Positions 1 to 12,186 are shown, counted from the first letter of the stretch. The stretch: DNA of 64,000 nt from Gammaproteobacteria bacterium (GCA_018822845.1 JAHJJD010000049.1:1-64000), one strand, 5' to 3'. Numbers and translations: made by a program. The notes: generated by a model from the sequence alone, not told the origin.

Positions 1-3
1 ACA

Positions 4-133
4 GTCCCAAAATAACTTCCCTGTATCCAAGCTGCCATGAAGAGGGCGACCACCGGTCGCCCCTACAGGGGATGATCTTCGTAGGGGCGACCGGTGGTCG
101 CCCTCTTGGGGGAGTCGGGGAGTTATTTCAGGA
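4..133. repeat. Nested palindromic element downstream of guaA (inner arms 40-66 / 81-107, outer arms 4-21 / 116-133)
   Basis: Inner arms aagagggcgaccaccggtcgcccctac and gtaggggcgaccggtggtcgccctctt are inverted copies; outer arms gtcccaaaataacttccc / ggggagttatttcaggac are near-complementary. Confidence 0.85.
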
Positions 134-174
134 CAATTCCTTAATCCTACGAATCCCAGTTCAAGAAAAGGAGT

Positions 175-1752
175 TTATTCCCACTCAATCGTGGCAGGCG
201 GCTTCCCGGAAATATCATAAACTACCCGTGAAATCCCCTTGATCTCATTGATAATCCTGCGGGAAACCAGATCAAGATAATCGTATGGCAAGTGCGCCCA
301 GCGCGCCGTCATAAAGTCGATGGTTTCCACCGCCCGCAACGCAATCACGTAATCATAGCGGCGGCCATCGCCAGTCACCCCAACCGATTTCACTGGCAGG
401 AATACCGCGAACGCCTGCGAAGTCTTGTCATACAGGTCATGCTTGCGCAGTTCCTCAATGAAAATGTGGTCAGCCAGACGCAGCAGGTCAGCGTATTCCT
501 TTTTCACTTCGCCGAGGATACGCACTCCCAGGCCAGGGCCGGGGAATGGATGGCGGTAAACCATTTCTGGTGGCAGGCCGAGTTCCACACCCATCACCCG
601 CACTTCATCCTTGAACAGTTCACGCAGCGGCTCGACCAGACCCAGCTTCATGTTTTCCGGCAAGCCACCGACGTTATGATGCGACTTGATCAGGTGCGCC
701 TTGCCGGTTTTTGCCCCGGCGGATTCGATCACATCCGGGTAAATCGTGCCTTGCGCCAGCCATTTGGCATTGGTCAGTTTGGAAGATTCTTCGTCGAAAA
801 TGTCGATGAACATGCCACCGATGATCTTGCGCTTTTTCTCCGGGTCGGTAACGCCCGCCAATGCTGACAGGAAACGCTCTTCCGCATCCACGCGGATGAC
901 TTTCACCCCCATGTGCTCGGCGAACATCGCCATCACCTGATCGCCTTCGCGATAACGCAACAGGCCGGTATCGACGAATACACAGGTCAACTGCGTACCA
1001 ATCGCCTTGTGCAACAATGCAGCGACCACCGAGGAATCCACCCCGCCGGACAGGCCGAGGATCACTTCATCCGACCCCACCTGTTCGCGGACTTTGCGGA
1101 TGTTGTCTTCGATGATATTGGCCGTTGTCCACAAACCTTCACAGCCGCAGATGTCATGTACAAAACGTTGCAGGATGCGCTTGCCCTGTTTGGTATGCGT
1201 CACTTCCGGGTGGAATTGCAGCGCGTACAGCTTGCGGGTTTCATCCGCCATCCCGGCAATCGGTGCGGAATCGGTGCTGGCCATCAGTTTGAAACCTGGC
1301 GGCATTTCCACAACCTTGTCACCGTGCGACATCCACACATCCAGCAGGCCGAAACCTTCCGGGGAAACATGGTCTTCGATTTCACGCAGCAATTCAGTAT
1401 GGCCACGCGCCCGCACTTGGGCATAGCCGAATTCGCAATGGCTGGAAGCTTCCACCTTGCCACCGAGTTGCGCCGCCATGGTCTGCATGCCGTAGCAAAT
1501 GCCCAGCACTGGCACGCCCTGCGTGAACACGGTATCCGGCGCACGCGGCGGTTCCGCATCAGTCACGGATTCGGGGCCACCGGAGAGGATAATGCCTTTA
1601 GCGCCGAAATCAGCCACTGCCTGCGCATCCACATCCCACGGGTAAATTTCACAGTAAACACCCACTTCGCGCACCCGGCGCGCAATCAACTGGGTGTACT
1701 GCGAACCGAAATCAAGGATCAGTACGCGGTCAGCATGTATATTTTGTGTCAT
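175..1752 (-). CDS. guaA: GMP synthase (glutamine-hydrolysing)
   Basis: 525 aa; class I amidotransferase GICYGMQ motif, PP-loop [12 protein letters not shown]-terminal PPATIEWE. Confidence 0.97.
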   Translation of the reverse strand: MTQNIHADRVLILDFGSQYTQLIARRVREVGVYCEIYPWDVDAQAVADFGAKGIILSGGPESVTDAEPPRAPDTVFTQGVPVLGICYGMQTMAAQLGGKVEASSHCEFGYAQVRARGHTELLREIEDHVSPEGFGLLDVWMSHGDKVVEMPPGFKLMASTDSAPIAGMADETRKLYALQFHPEVTHTKQGKRILQRFVHDICGCEGLWTTANIIEDNIRKVREQVGSDEVILGLSGGVDSSVVAALLHKAIGTQLTCVFVDTGLLRYREGDQVMAMFAEHMGVKVIRVDAEERFLSALAGVTDPEKKRKIIGGMFIDIFDEESSKLTNAKWLAQGTIYPDVIESAGAKTGKAHLIKSHHNVGGLPENMKLGLVEPLRELFKDEVRVMGVELGLPPEMVYRHPFPGPGLGVRILGEVKKEYADLLRLADHIFIEELRKHDLYDKTSQAFAVFLPVKSVGVTGDGRRYDYVIALRAVETIDFMTARWAHLPYDYLDLVSRRIINEIKGISRVVYDISGKPPATIEWE

Positions 1753-1756
1753 GTGC

Positions 1757-3322
<1,566 letters not shown>

Positions 3323-3359
3323 TTATCTCATTGAAGAACTTTAGGAGAGGAGGAACCCA

Positions 3360-3698
3360 TTGATGAAATTGAAAGCACTGTTTACTGCCGTAGCACTGTC
3401 CGTAATGGTTTCAACTGCGTTTGCCGCAGACGATAAAGTCGCCCTCAAGGGTGACGCATCCGCAGAGCTCAAGGCTGCTTATGAATCTGCCGAAAAAGAA
3501 AACTCTGCCGCCAAGAAAGCCGGTTTTGAGTGGTTCATGGACGGCAAAGCCATGTCCAAAATTCTGGAAGATGGCGTCAAGGCCGCCAATGAAGGCAAGG
3601 ACGAAGACGCCATGAAAACCTTCAAGAAAGTCGAAGCTGCTGGCAAAGCCGCTCAGGCACAGGCTGAAGCCGCCAAGACTGCTGCTCCGCACTTCTAA
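3360..3698 (+). CDS. Small secreted Ala/Lys-rich protein, SoxXA-binding protein (SoxK)-like
   Basis: 112 aa, signal peptide MMKLKALFTAVALSVMVSTAFAA; pattern AEKENSAAKKAGFEWFMDGKAMSKILEDGVKAANEGK resembles SoxK-type proteins. Confidence 0.55.
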   Translation: MMKLKALFTAVALSVMVSTAFAADDKVALKGDASAELKAAYESAEKENSAAKKAGFEWFMDGKAMSKILEDGVKAANEGKDEDAMKTFKKVEAAGKAAQAQAEAAKTAAPHF

Positions 3699-3718
3699 GC
3701 GCTTTCACTGACCCAAAG

Positions 3719-3748
3719 AGAGCCGGGCACTGTCCCGGCTTTTTTGTT
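3719..3748 (+). terminator. Rho-independent terminator
   Basis: agccgggcactgtcccggctttttt hairpin plus T run. Confidence 0.85.
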
Positions 3749-3759
3749 ATGGTTGCCCC

Positions 3760-5097
3760 ATGCAAGCAGAACGCACTATCCTCACCGTATCCCAGCTCAA
3801 CAACGAAGTTGGCCAGCTACTGGCGCAAGGTTTCCCCGCCCTGTGGGTGGAAGGCGAAATTTCCAACTTCGTGCGTGCCGCTTCCGGCCACCTCTACTTC
3901 AGCCTGAAGGATGCTGGCGCGCAAGTCCGTTGCGCCATGTTCCGCAACCGCGCCATGTACATGCAGCTCGCCCCGCGCAATGGCCTGAAAATCATGGTGC
4001 GGGGCAAAGTCGGCCTGTATGAACCGCGTGGCGAATACCAGTTCATTATCGAGCACATGGAAGATGCAGGGATCGGTGCGCTGCAACGCCAGTTCGAGGA
4101 ACTCAAGCGCAAGTTGCAGGCACAAGGTCTGTTTGCCGGGGAACACAAAAAGCCCCTGCCCGCTTTTCCGCGCTGCATCGGCGTCATTACCTCACCAACC
4201 GGGGCAGCTATCCGTGACATCCTCAACGTGCTGAAACGCCGTTGCCCGCAGATTCCGGTCCTAGTCTTTCCAGTGCTGGTGCAAGGGGAAGGCTCCAAGG
4301 AACAGATCGTCAACGCCATCCGCCAGGCTGACCGGGAGCAACGCTGCGATGTGCTGATTCTGGCGCGTGGCGGCGGTTCCATCGAAGACCTGTGGTCGTT
4401 CAACGAGGAAATCGTTGCCCAGGCTGTCTACGCTTGCCAGACACCCATTATTAGCGGCGTGGGGCATGAAATCGATTTCACCATTGCCGATTTCGTCGCC
4501 GACATCCGTGCACCTACCCCATCCGCCGCTGCCGAACTGGTCAGCCCGGACATGGCTGCCCACCAAACCCATTTGCAGCGCCTGTTCCAGCAATTGCAAC
4601 GCAACCAGTTACGCAAAATACAACTGGCAGGCGAGCACCTGCTGCGCCTGCACCAACGGCTGGAAAACCAGCGCCCCACCAACCGCTTGCAGCAGAAAGC
4701 GCAACGCCTGGATGAGCTGGACATGCGCTTGCGCGCGGCTCTTGCCCGCAGCCTGCAACAACGCAGTGCACGGCTGGAAAACCTGCATGCCCGCCTGCAA
4801 ACCCAGTCCCCTGTCCGCCGGATTCGCCAGCAGCAGGAACAGCTTGCCCGCCTCCGCCAGCAACTGGCGCTGCGTATCAACCAGCAACTGGAAAAAGCCC
4901 GCAGCCGTTTACAGATGCAGGCAGGCCAATTGCAGGCGCTCAGCCCGCTGGCGACTCTGGAACGCGGTTACAGTATCGTGCGTAATGCGGAAACGGCCCA
5001 GCTCGTGCGTAGTACGGCAAGCCTGCGGCTGGGGCAAACGGTTGCCACCGAATTGATGGACGGCAGCTTCGAAAGCATCGTCACCCGCATCAACTAA
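3760..5097 (+). CDS. xseA: Exodeoxyribonuclease VII large subunit
   Basis: N-terminal OB fold LWVEGEISNFVRAASGHLYFSLKD; VITSPTGAAIRDIL; LARGGGSIEDLWSFNEE. Confidence 0.97.
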   Translation: MQAERTILTVSQLNNEVGQLLAQGFPALWVEGEISNFVRAASGHLYFSLKDAGAQVRCAMFRNRAMYMQLAPRNGLKIMVRGKVGLYEPRGEYQFIIEHMEDAGIGALQRQFEELKRKLQAQGLFAGEHKKPLPAFPRCIGVITSPTGAAIRDILNVLKRRCPQIPVLVFPVLVQGEGSKEQIVNAIRQADREQRCDVLILARGGGSIEDLWSFNEEIVAQAVYACQTPIISGVGHEIDFTIADFVADIRAPTPSAAAELVSPDMAAHQTHLQRLFQQLQRNQLRKIQLAGEHLLRLHQRLENQRPTNRLQQKAQRLDELDMRLRAALARSLQQRSARLENLHARLQTQSPVRRIRQQQEQLARLRQQLALRINQQLEKARSRLQMQAGQLQALSPLATLERGYSIVRNAETAQLVRSTASLRLGQTVATELMDGSFESIVTRIN

Positions 5098-6103
5098 GCT
5101 GTTCCCAGCTTGCCGCTTTGTTTTGCCAGAACTTCCAGACCGGTGATGGCTGGCAATGCAAAGTGCGCCCATCGCAGGGCGTCAGGCTGACGCTGAATTT
5201 GCCGGATTTCATGCCCGCCAGTGCCGGGGCAAACCAGTTTTCTTCCAGCGTATGCATGACTTGCTGCCAGGCATAGGGGTCATCGCTGACCGAGGGAATC
5301 AGCAGGTCTTCGAGGATGATGGGGTAAATACCTGATTCTAAGCGGCAATCTGCCAAGCTGGTAGCTGGCTGGTATTGGCTATTGGTTGCCACAGCCAGGG
5401 TTTGGGCAGTGGTGGTCAGGCCGGAAAATCCCCCCCAGCCTCCCTTTTGCAAAGGGGGGAGTGACGCAGGGTTACTTGCGCCCCACAACCAAAGGGCATT
5501 GACAGCTGGAATATTGCTGGTGTGCAGCAGCATCTGGATTTCGTTAAGCAGACGATGCCAATAGCGCTTGTCGCCCTGTGGCAACAAGGGAAAGACGCCC
5601 TGCCCCAATGCCTGGGAAATGGGTATGGTGCGCAGACTGGAAGAGGCAACCCTTGCGCCCAGCAAATACCAGCGCCGGGGATGCCTTGCGACCAGTTGCA
5701 GGCCATCTTCCGCCAGATGCCGGTTGAGCAAAACCAGCAGGGTTTCCATTTCCTGCTGACTGATCTGCGGGGGTTCGGCACGCAGCAACACCTGATCAAC
5801 GCCACTTTGCAGGAAAACCGGGTCAGCGCACATCAAGGGCTGTTCTGGCAAGGCAGCAAAATCCAGCAGATAACGGTAGTAAGCAAACGGAATTTCACTA
5901 TCGGCAGGATGCCCGCAAATATGAAAAAGGGTGTTTTCCAACCCGGATACCGGCAGCGTTTCCACCCGCGCATTTGCGCACAAGCGTAATAAATGCCCTG
6001 CATGCGGATGAAAAGCAAAATCTTTGCGCCACAAAGGCAAGGGCTGTAACAGACCGGGAATGATGAAAGAAATGTGAGGCTTTGCAGACAAATCAATGCT
6101 CAT
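5090..6103 (-). CDS. RpfE-like regulatory protein (phosphoglycerate mutase-like family)
   Basis: LNRHLAEDGLQLVARHPRRWYL ... LLNEIQMLLH ... NALWLWGAS pattern of the RpfE family; contains an in-frame palindromic insert. Confidence 0.65.
   Translation of the reverse strand: MSIDLSAKPHISFIIPGLLQPLPLWRKDFAFHPHAGHLLRLCANARVETLPVSGLENTLFHICGHPADSEIPFAYYRYLLDFAALPEQPLMCADPVFLQSGVDQVLLRAEPPQISQQEMETLLVLLNRHLAEDGLQLVARHPRRWYLLGARVASSSLRTIPISQALGQGVFPLLPQGDKRYWHRLLNEIQMLLHTSNIPAVNALWLWGASNPASLPPLQKGGWGGFSGLTTTAQTLAVATNSQYQPATSLADCRLESGIYPIILEDLLIPSVSDDPYAWQQVMHTLEENWFAPALAGMKSGKFSVSLTPCDGRTLHCQPSPVWKFWQNKAASWEQLS
5427..5466. repeat. Palindromic repeat inside a coding region
   Basis: aatcccccccagcctcccttttgcaaaggggggagtg; encodes ASLPPLQKGGWGGF on the minus strand. 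Confidence 0.8.
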
Positions 6104-6254
6104 GGTTCAAAATGAACAAGCCTATGGCCTTGTGCAGCCCTTCCACGTCGGCAATGGATACCGCTTCACCATAAGGTGTTTGCTTATTTTCAAATCCGTT
6201 GCATAGCCAGACATTGGCAAGGCCGCAAGATTGGTAATGGAGCAGATCAGACAT
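6093..6254 (-). CDS. 53-aa ORF resembling the N-terminal domain of small HTH regulators, without an HTH
   Basis: MSDLLHYQSCGLANVWLCNGFENKQTPYGEAVSIADVEGLHKAIGLFILNHEH; below the ORF-track cutoff; overlaps the start of the 5090-6103 CDS. Confidence 0.6.
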   Translation of the reverse strand: MSDLLHYQSCGLANVWLCNGFENKQTPYGEAVSIADVEGLHKAIGLFILNHEH

Positions 6255-6286
6255 AAAACAACCTCATTTTGGTTGGGGCGTGCATG

Positions 6287-6640
6287 TCAGCTAATGATGC
6301 TTGATAGTATTTCAAGCACTTCATCTGTGAGGCTTGCCGGTGCTGTTTCTACTTTCCGCGCCCCTCTGTTTTCAAGGTCAAGCATCCTTACGGCACTGAC
6401 CAATACAACCCCTTGCGTTTCAGTCCCGCACCCCATCAACGGCACGGCAAACCCTGCTACCCGTGCAAGGTTCCCGCCCTGGGTAATCGGCGCTACCAAT
6501 GCAGTACCTACGGTATTGTTAAAATCACGGGGAGAAAGTACCAGTGCAGGGCGCATATCGCCTTGCATTTCCCTGCCTACTGTCGGGTTAAAACTGACTC
6601 GCACAATATCGCCGCGTTCAAATCCTCTGCGCTTTACCAT
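6287..6640 (-). CDS. MazF/PemK/ChpB-type endoribonuclease toxin
   Basis: FERGDIVRVSFNPTVGREMQGDMRPALVLSPRDFN; downstream of a MazE-like antitoxin gene with 7-nt overlap. Confidence 0.9.
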   Translation of the reverse strand: MVKRRGFERGDIVRVSFNPTVGREMQGDMRPALVLSPRDFNNTVGTALVAPITQGGNLARVAGFAVPLMGCGTETQGVVLVSAVRMLDLENRGARKVETAPASLTDEVLEILSSIIS

Positions 6641-6900
6641 ACTTCATTTCCAACCGCTGGCATGTTTTCCCAATCCTTTGCTTCCTGAGGCATGGGTGCA
6701 TCAGGGTCACACTTTGCCAGCAGGTCAGCCAGCTTATACTTTTTCCGTGCTGCCTTTGGTTTTGCCTGCAAAGTGAGGCGGTCGCCTTCCAGCTTCATTT
6801 CCACCTTTTCACCAGCAGCCAGCCCCAGCACTGATAGCCACTGCTTGGGGATAACGACTGCTACAGAATTGCCGACATTGCGTAATGTTGCGGTAGTCAT
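6634..6900 (-). CDS. MazE/ChpS-type (AbrB-fold) antitoxin
   Basis: MTTATLRNVGNSVAVVIPKQWLSVLGLAAGEKVEMKLEGDRL; C-terminal GNEVW; start chosen at 6900. Confidence 0.9.
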   Translation of the reverse strand: MTTATLRNVGNSVAVVIPKQWLSVLGLAAGEKVEMKLEGDRLTLQAKPKAARKKYKLADLLAKCDPDAPMPQEAKDWENMPAVGNEVW

Positions 6901-7110
6901 TTGATCACCTCCTATAAACTTCCTATCCTGCATTGTAGGCAAGTTTTCCAAAAAGAAAACACCAAAATATCAGCACTTGTTTACGATCCTTTCACCTGTT
7001 GGCGCTTTGCCAGTATTTCCGCTGCGTGTTGCTGCTGGTAGGCGGTTATGTCGCCTTCCTCGCTCATTGGTTCCTAGAAGCCTGATACAGATTGACGCAC
7101 CCTGAAACAC

Positions 7111-7147
7111 AAAAACCCTTGCAGATTGCGGCCTGCAAGGGTCTTTT
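7111..7147 (-). terminator. Rho-independent terminator downstream of tRNA-Pro
   Basis: Minus strand: gacccttgcaggccgcaatctgcaagggtttttg. Confidence 0.75.
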
Positions 7148-7179
7148 GAAGCGTTCTGAAACAGCTTGAAACAGTTAGT

Positions 7180-7256
7180 TGGTCGGGACGAGAGGATTCG
7201 AACCTCCGACCCCCACACCCCCAGTGTGGTGCGCTACCAGGCTGCGCTACGCCCCG
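7180..7256 (-). tRNA. tRNA-Pro(GGG)
   Basis: Reverse complement CGGGGCGTAGCGCAGCCTGGTAGCGCACCACACTGGGGGTGTGGGGGTCGGAGGTTCGAATCCTCTCGTCCCGACCA; anticodon loop CTGGGGG; encoded CCA. Confidence 0.95.
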
Positions 7257-7306
7257 ACCGAAGGGGTGCAAGCTTACCGTAACCAGCAAGCAAGCTCAAG
7301 CTGAAT

Positions 7307-7690
7307 TCAGTGCTTGAGGATATAGAGGATACGCTCAAGCTCCTGAATGATTGGCGCAACATCATTGCCATTGACAATGATGGGTTCCAGCGGCGACTCT
7401 GCCTGCGGCGGCATATGCGCGTCTTCCAGCAGTTTCTGGCGTGCACCGCTGATCGTATAACCCTGCTCATACAACAGGGAACGGATCTGACGGATCAGCA
7501 ACACATCGTTACGCTGGTAATAACGCCGGTTGCCGCGCCGCTTCATCGGTTTGAGGGAAGGAAACTCCTGCTCCCAGTAGCGCAACACATGTGTCTTGAC
7601 GCCACACAGGTCGCTGACTTCACCAATGGTGAAGTAGCGCTTGCCCGGAATGGGTGGCAGTTGACTGTTAGGCGTCACCGCTTCCTGCAT
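7307..7690 (-). CDS. MerR family transcriptional regulator
   Basis: [43 protein letters not shown]; usual neighbour of ihfA. Confidence 0.93.
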   Translation of the reverse strand: MQEAVTPNSQLPPIPGKRYFTIGEVSDLCGVKTHVLRYWEQEFPSLKPMKRRGNRRYYQRNDVLLIRQIRSLLYEQGYTISGARQKLLEDAHMPPQAESPLEPIIVNGNDVAPIIQELERILYILKH

Positions 7691-7976
7691 ATTCCTCTAC
7701 TCGCTGTTTGAGCTTTTGCCCAGGCCGGAAAGTCACCACGCGGCGCGCCGTGACCGGTATTTCTTCCCCTGTTTTCGGGTTGCGGCCCGGACGCTGCGTC
7801 TTGTCACGCAGCATAAAGTTGCCGAACCCCGACAGCTTCACGTTTTTACCTGTTTCCAGAGCATCACGGATTTCTTCAAAGAACATTTCGACCAAGTCCT
7901 TTGCTTCGCGTTTGTTCAAGCCCAGTTCTTCAAATAAATGTTCGACCATATCCGCTTTGGTCAGTGTTGTTGTCAT
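7668..7976 (-). CDS. ihfA: Integration host factor subunit alpha
   Basis: [54 protein letters not shown]; downstream of pheT. Confidence 0.96.
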   Translation of the reverse strand: MTTTLTKADMVEHLFEELGLNKREAKDLVEMFFEEIRDALETGKNVKLSGFGNFMLRDKTQRPGRNPKTGEEIPVTARRVVTFRPGQKLKQRVEEYAGSGDA

Positions 7977-7991
7977 GCACTATCTCCCTGT

Positions 7992-10379
7992 TTAACGCAA
8001 CACCGCGCCCACTTCTTTTTGAAGTGAGGCAATGACTGCATCTACAATCCGGTTAATTTCCGCTTCCTCAAGAGTGCGCGAAAAATCCTGTAAAATCAAG
8101 CTTAAAGCGACACTTTTCTGTCCATCTGGTATTCCTTTGCCACTATAGACATCAAACAGATAATAGGACACCAGTTGCGGAATCGCTGTTTTTTTCACCG
8201 CATTTTCCAGTGCCACCGCCAATACATCCTGTTTTACCAGCAAAGCCAGATCACGGCGAATGGCCGGGAAACGGGAAATGGCCTGATACTTCGGCAAAGT
8301 CCGTTGCGTCAGTAACCCCAGATCCACTTCAAACAGGTAAACGGGTTGCTCCAGACCCAGTTTTTCCTCAATACGCGGATGCAAAGCACCCATCCAGCCA
8401 ACCACATCCCGTTGGGTCATGATTTCGGCTGACTGCCCCGGATGCAAGGCAGCATGGGCAACCGGCGCAAAATAAAATTGCGTACCCGTTACCTGCTCCA
8501 GCAAGGCTTCCACATCCCCTTTCAGGTCGTAGAAATCTACCGGACGGTTGGCTTGCCCCCATTGTTCAGGATAAAGATTACCCGTGATCATGCCGGAAAG
8601 CATGGTTCTCTGTTGCGGCTTGCCATCTGCATCCTGATGGAATGCAGGCCCGATTTCGAATAAACGCACCCGATATTGCTGACGGTTCAGATTATAGGCC
8701 ACAGAACGCAACAAGCCCGACCACAGTGTGCTGCGCATGACCCCGAGATCAGCAGAAATGGGGTTGGCCAGGGTAATATTGTCTGCTGTTGGTGCCAGCG
8801 TCAGCTCCATTTTCGGGTCGACAAAACTGAATGTCACCGCCTCCTGATAGCCACGCGCCACCAGCAGGTTGCGCAACCTGCCCTGCCCTACGGCAGTTTC
8901 GCTGGGTTGGGCGATCCGTGGCGCGCGCGCGCGCAGTTCCGCCGGAATCGAGTCGTAGCCACGTACACGCGCCAATTCCTCGATCAGGTCTTCTTCAATG
9001 GTCAGGTCGAAACGCGCCAGTGGAGCCTGCACCTGCCAGCCTGCATCGCTCTTGCTGAATTCGCAGTTGAGACGCGCCAGCACGCCTTCCACGCCAGCAT
9101 CATCCATTACAACACCAAGTACGCGGCGGATGCGTTCAGGGCGCAGCAGGATGGATTTGCGCTCCAGTACGCTGGCGTCCGCGCAGGTATCCACCAGCGG
9201 GCCAACTTCACCGCCGCAGATTTCCACGATCAGTTGGGTCGCGCGTTCCATCGCCTTAAACGGCATATCCGGGTCAACACCACGTTCGAAACGGGCGGCA
9301 GAATCAGTTTGCAAACCATAGCTGCGCGCCTTGCCCATGATTTTGGCCGGGCGGAAATGGGCGCTTTCCAGGAATACATTGCGGGTGGAAGCAGTTACGC
9401 AGGTCGGCTCACCACCCATGATGCCCGCCATCGCTACCGGCTTGGCAGCATCGGCAATCACCAGCGTATCGCTGCGCAGGGTGGCGGTTTGACCGTCAAG
9501 CATGACCAGCGTTTCGCCATCCCGCGCATAACGCACCACGATTCCGCCTTGCAGCGTGTCGAGATCGAAAGCGTGCATTGGCTGGCCGAGTTCCAGCAAT
9601 ACGTAGTTGGTCACATCAACCGTGGCGGAAATGCTGCGGATACCGGCGCGGCGCAGTTTTTCCTGCATCCACACTGGCGTTGGCGCTTGCGGATTGATGT
9701 TGCGGATAATGCGGCCTGCGTAACGCGGGCAGGCATCCGCCGCCTGAATGTCGACCGGGAAAGCGTCGTCATGATGGGCGGCTTGCGCAGGGATTTCCGG
9801 CACATGCAGCGGCACATCCATCACCAGGGCCGTTTCGCGCGCCACCCCGATCATGCTCATGCAGTCACCACGGTTGGCGGTGATCGCCAGCTCGATGACT
9901 TCATCATCCAGTTTCAGGTAGTTGCGGATATCCGCCCCGACAGGCGCGTCTTGCGGCAATTCCAGCAAACCGTCGGACTTGTCAGACATGCCCAGCTCAG
10001 TCGAGGAACACAGCATGCCAAAGGATTCGACCCCGCGCAGCTTGCCCTTCTTGATTTTCAGTTCCTTGCCATCCGGCAACGGCAGCACCGCACCGATCAG
10101 TGCCAGCGGCACCTTGATCCCGGCACGCACGTTTTGCGCACCGCAGACGATTTGCAAGGTTTCGCCCTGCCCGTTGTCGACCTTGCAGACGCTAAGCTTG
10201 TCGGCGTCCGGGTGCTTTTCACGTTCCAGCACATGGCCGACCACGATACCGGTGAAGGCGGTCGCCACCGGGTCACGCGCTTCCACTTCGCAGCCGGACA
10301 TGGTGAGCTTGTCGGCAATCGCATCCAGCGTTTGCGGGGTATCAATCCACTCACGCAGCCATTTTTCACTGACTTTCAT
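7992..10379 (-). CDS. pheT: Phenylalanyl-tRNA synthetase beta subunit
   Basis: MKVSEKWLREWIDTPQTLDAIADKLTMSGCEVE; 795 aa; adjacent to pheS. Confidence 0.98.
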   Translation of the reverse strand: MKVSEKWLREWIDTPQTLDAIADKLTMSGCEVEARDPVATAFTGIVVGHVLEREKHPDADKLSVCKVDNGQGETLQIVCGAQNVRAGIKVPLALIGAVLPLPDGKELKIKKGKLRGVESFGMLCSSTELGMSDKSDGLLELPQDAPVGADIRNYLKLDDEVIELAITANRGDCMSMIGVARETALVMDVPLHVPEIPAQAAHHDDAFPVDIQAADACPRYAGRIIRNINPQAPTPVWMQEKLRRAGIRSISATVDVTNYVLLELGQPMHAFDLDTLQGGIVVRYARDGETLVMLDGQTATLRSDTLVIADAAKPVAMAGIMGGEPTCVTASTRNVFLESAHFRPAKIMGKARSYGLQTDSAARFERGVDPDMPFKAMERATQLIVEICGGEVGPLVDTCADASVLERKSILLRPERIRRVLGVVMDDAGVEGVLARLNCEFSKSDAGWQVQAPLARFDLTIEEDLIEELARVRGYDSIPAELRARAPRIAQPSETAVGQGRLRNLLVARGYQEAVTFSFVDPKMELTLAPTADNITLANPISADLGVMRSTLWSGLLRSVAYNLNRQQYRVRLFEIGPAFHQDADGKPQQRTMLSGMITGNLYPEQWGQANRPVDFYDLKGDVEALLEQVTGTQFYFAPVAHAALHPGQSAEIMTQRDVVGWMGALHPRIEEKLGLEQPVYLFEVDLGLLTQRTLPKYQAISRFPAIRRDLALLVKQDVLAVALENAVKKTAIPQLVSYYLFDVYSGKGIPDGQKSVALSLILQDFSRTLEEAEINRIVDAVIASLQKEVGAVLR

Positions 10380-10397
10380 AAGGTTACTCCGCTTTGT

Positions 10398-11444
<1,047 letters not shown>

Positions 11445-11447
11445 TTA

Positions 11448-11489
11448 AAAAGCAAAAGGCGGGGAGAGGATAAACCTTCCCCCGCCTTT
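11448..11489 (-). terminator. Terminator/attenuator-like hairpin upstream of pheS
   Basis: Minus strand: aaaaggcgggggaaggtttatcctctccccgccttttgcttttt. Confidence 0.75.
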
Positions 11490-11500
11490 TGTTGGTGTTA

Positions 11501-11601
11501 CCCCTCACCCCCCAGCCCCCTCTCCCTCAAGGGGAGAGGGGGAGCAAGAAGGTATCCTCTTAGCCCCTCTCCCCTTGAGGGAGAGGGGTTGGGGTGAGGG
11601 G
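11501..11601. repeat. Nested palindromic element between rplT and pheS
   Basis: cccctcaccccccagccccctctccctcaaggggagaggggg ... cccctctccccttgagggagaggggttggggtgagggg. Confidence 0.85.
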
Positions 11602-11609
11602 TTCTTTCG

Positions 11610-11969
11610 TTAAGCAGCCAGGGCGGATTTTGCCTTTTCTGCTACTGCACCAAACGCCGCGATGTCATGTACAGCCAGATCAGCCAGTACTTTGCGGTCA
11701 AGCGCAATACCAGCTTTTTTCAGGCCATTCATCATGCGGCTGTAAGACAGGCCGAACTGACGTGCACCGGCATTGATACGCACGATCCACAGGGCGCGGA
11801 ACTGGCGTTTCTTCTGACGGCGGTCGCGGAATGCATACTGGCCTGCCTTGATGACAGCCTGGTGTGCAACCCGGTATACACGGCTACGCGCGCCGTAGTA
11901 ACCTTTGGCCAGTTTCAGGATCTTCTTGTGACGGGCATGTGCCGTTACACCACGTTTTACTCTTGCCAT
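11610..11969 (-). CDS. rplT: 50S ribosomal protein L20
   Basis: [55 protein letters not shown]. Confidence 0.99.
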   Translation of the reverse strand: MARVKRGVTAHARHKKILKLAKGYYGARSRVYRVAHQAVIKAGQYAFRDRRQKKRQFRALWIVRINAGARQFGLSYSRMMNGLKKAGIALDRKVLADLAVHDIAAFGAVAEKAKSALAA

Positions 11970-11985
11970 GTTTCAAGTCCTCCTG

Positions 11986-12186
11986 TTAGGCGTAAGGCAA
12001 CATTTTCTGGATGCTAGCGTGATCCGCAGCTACAACAAAGTTGTCGCCGGAACGCAAATGACGCTTACGCTTGGTGGACTTTTTGGTCAGGATATGACGC
12101 AGGTGTGACTGCTTGCGCTTGAACAAGCCGCTACCCGACTTCTTGAAACGTTTCGCCGCAGCACGGCTACTTTTCATCTTAGGCAT
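11986..12186 (-). CDS. rpmI: 50S ribosomal protein L35
   Basis: [44 protein letters not shown]. Confidence 0.98.
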   Translation of the reverse strand: MPKMKSSRAAAKRFKKSGSGLFKRKQSHLRHILTKKSTKRKRHLRSGDNFVVAADHASIQKMLPYA

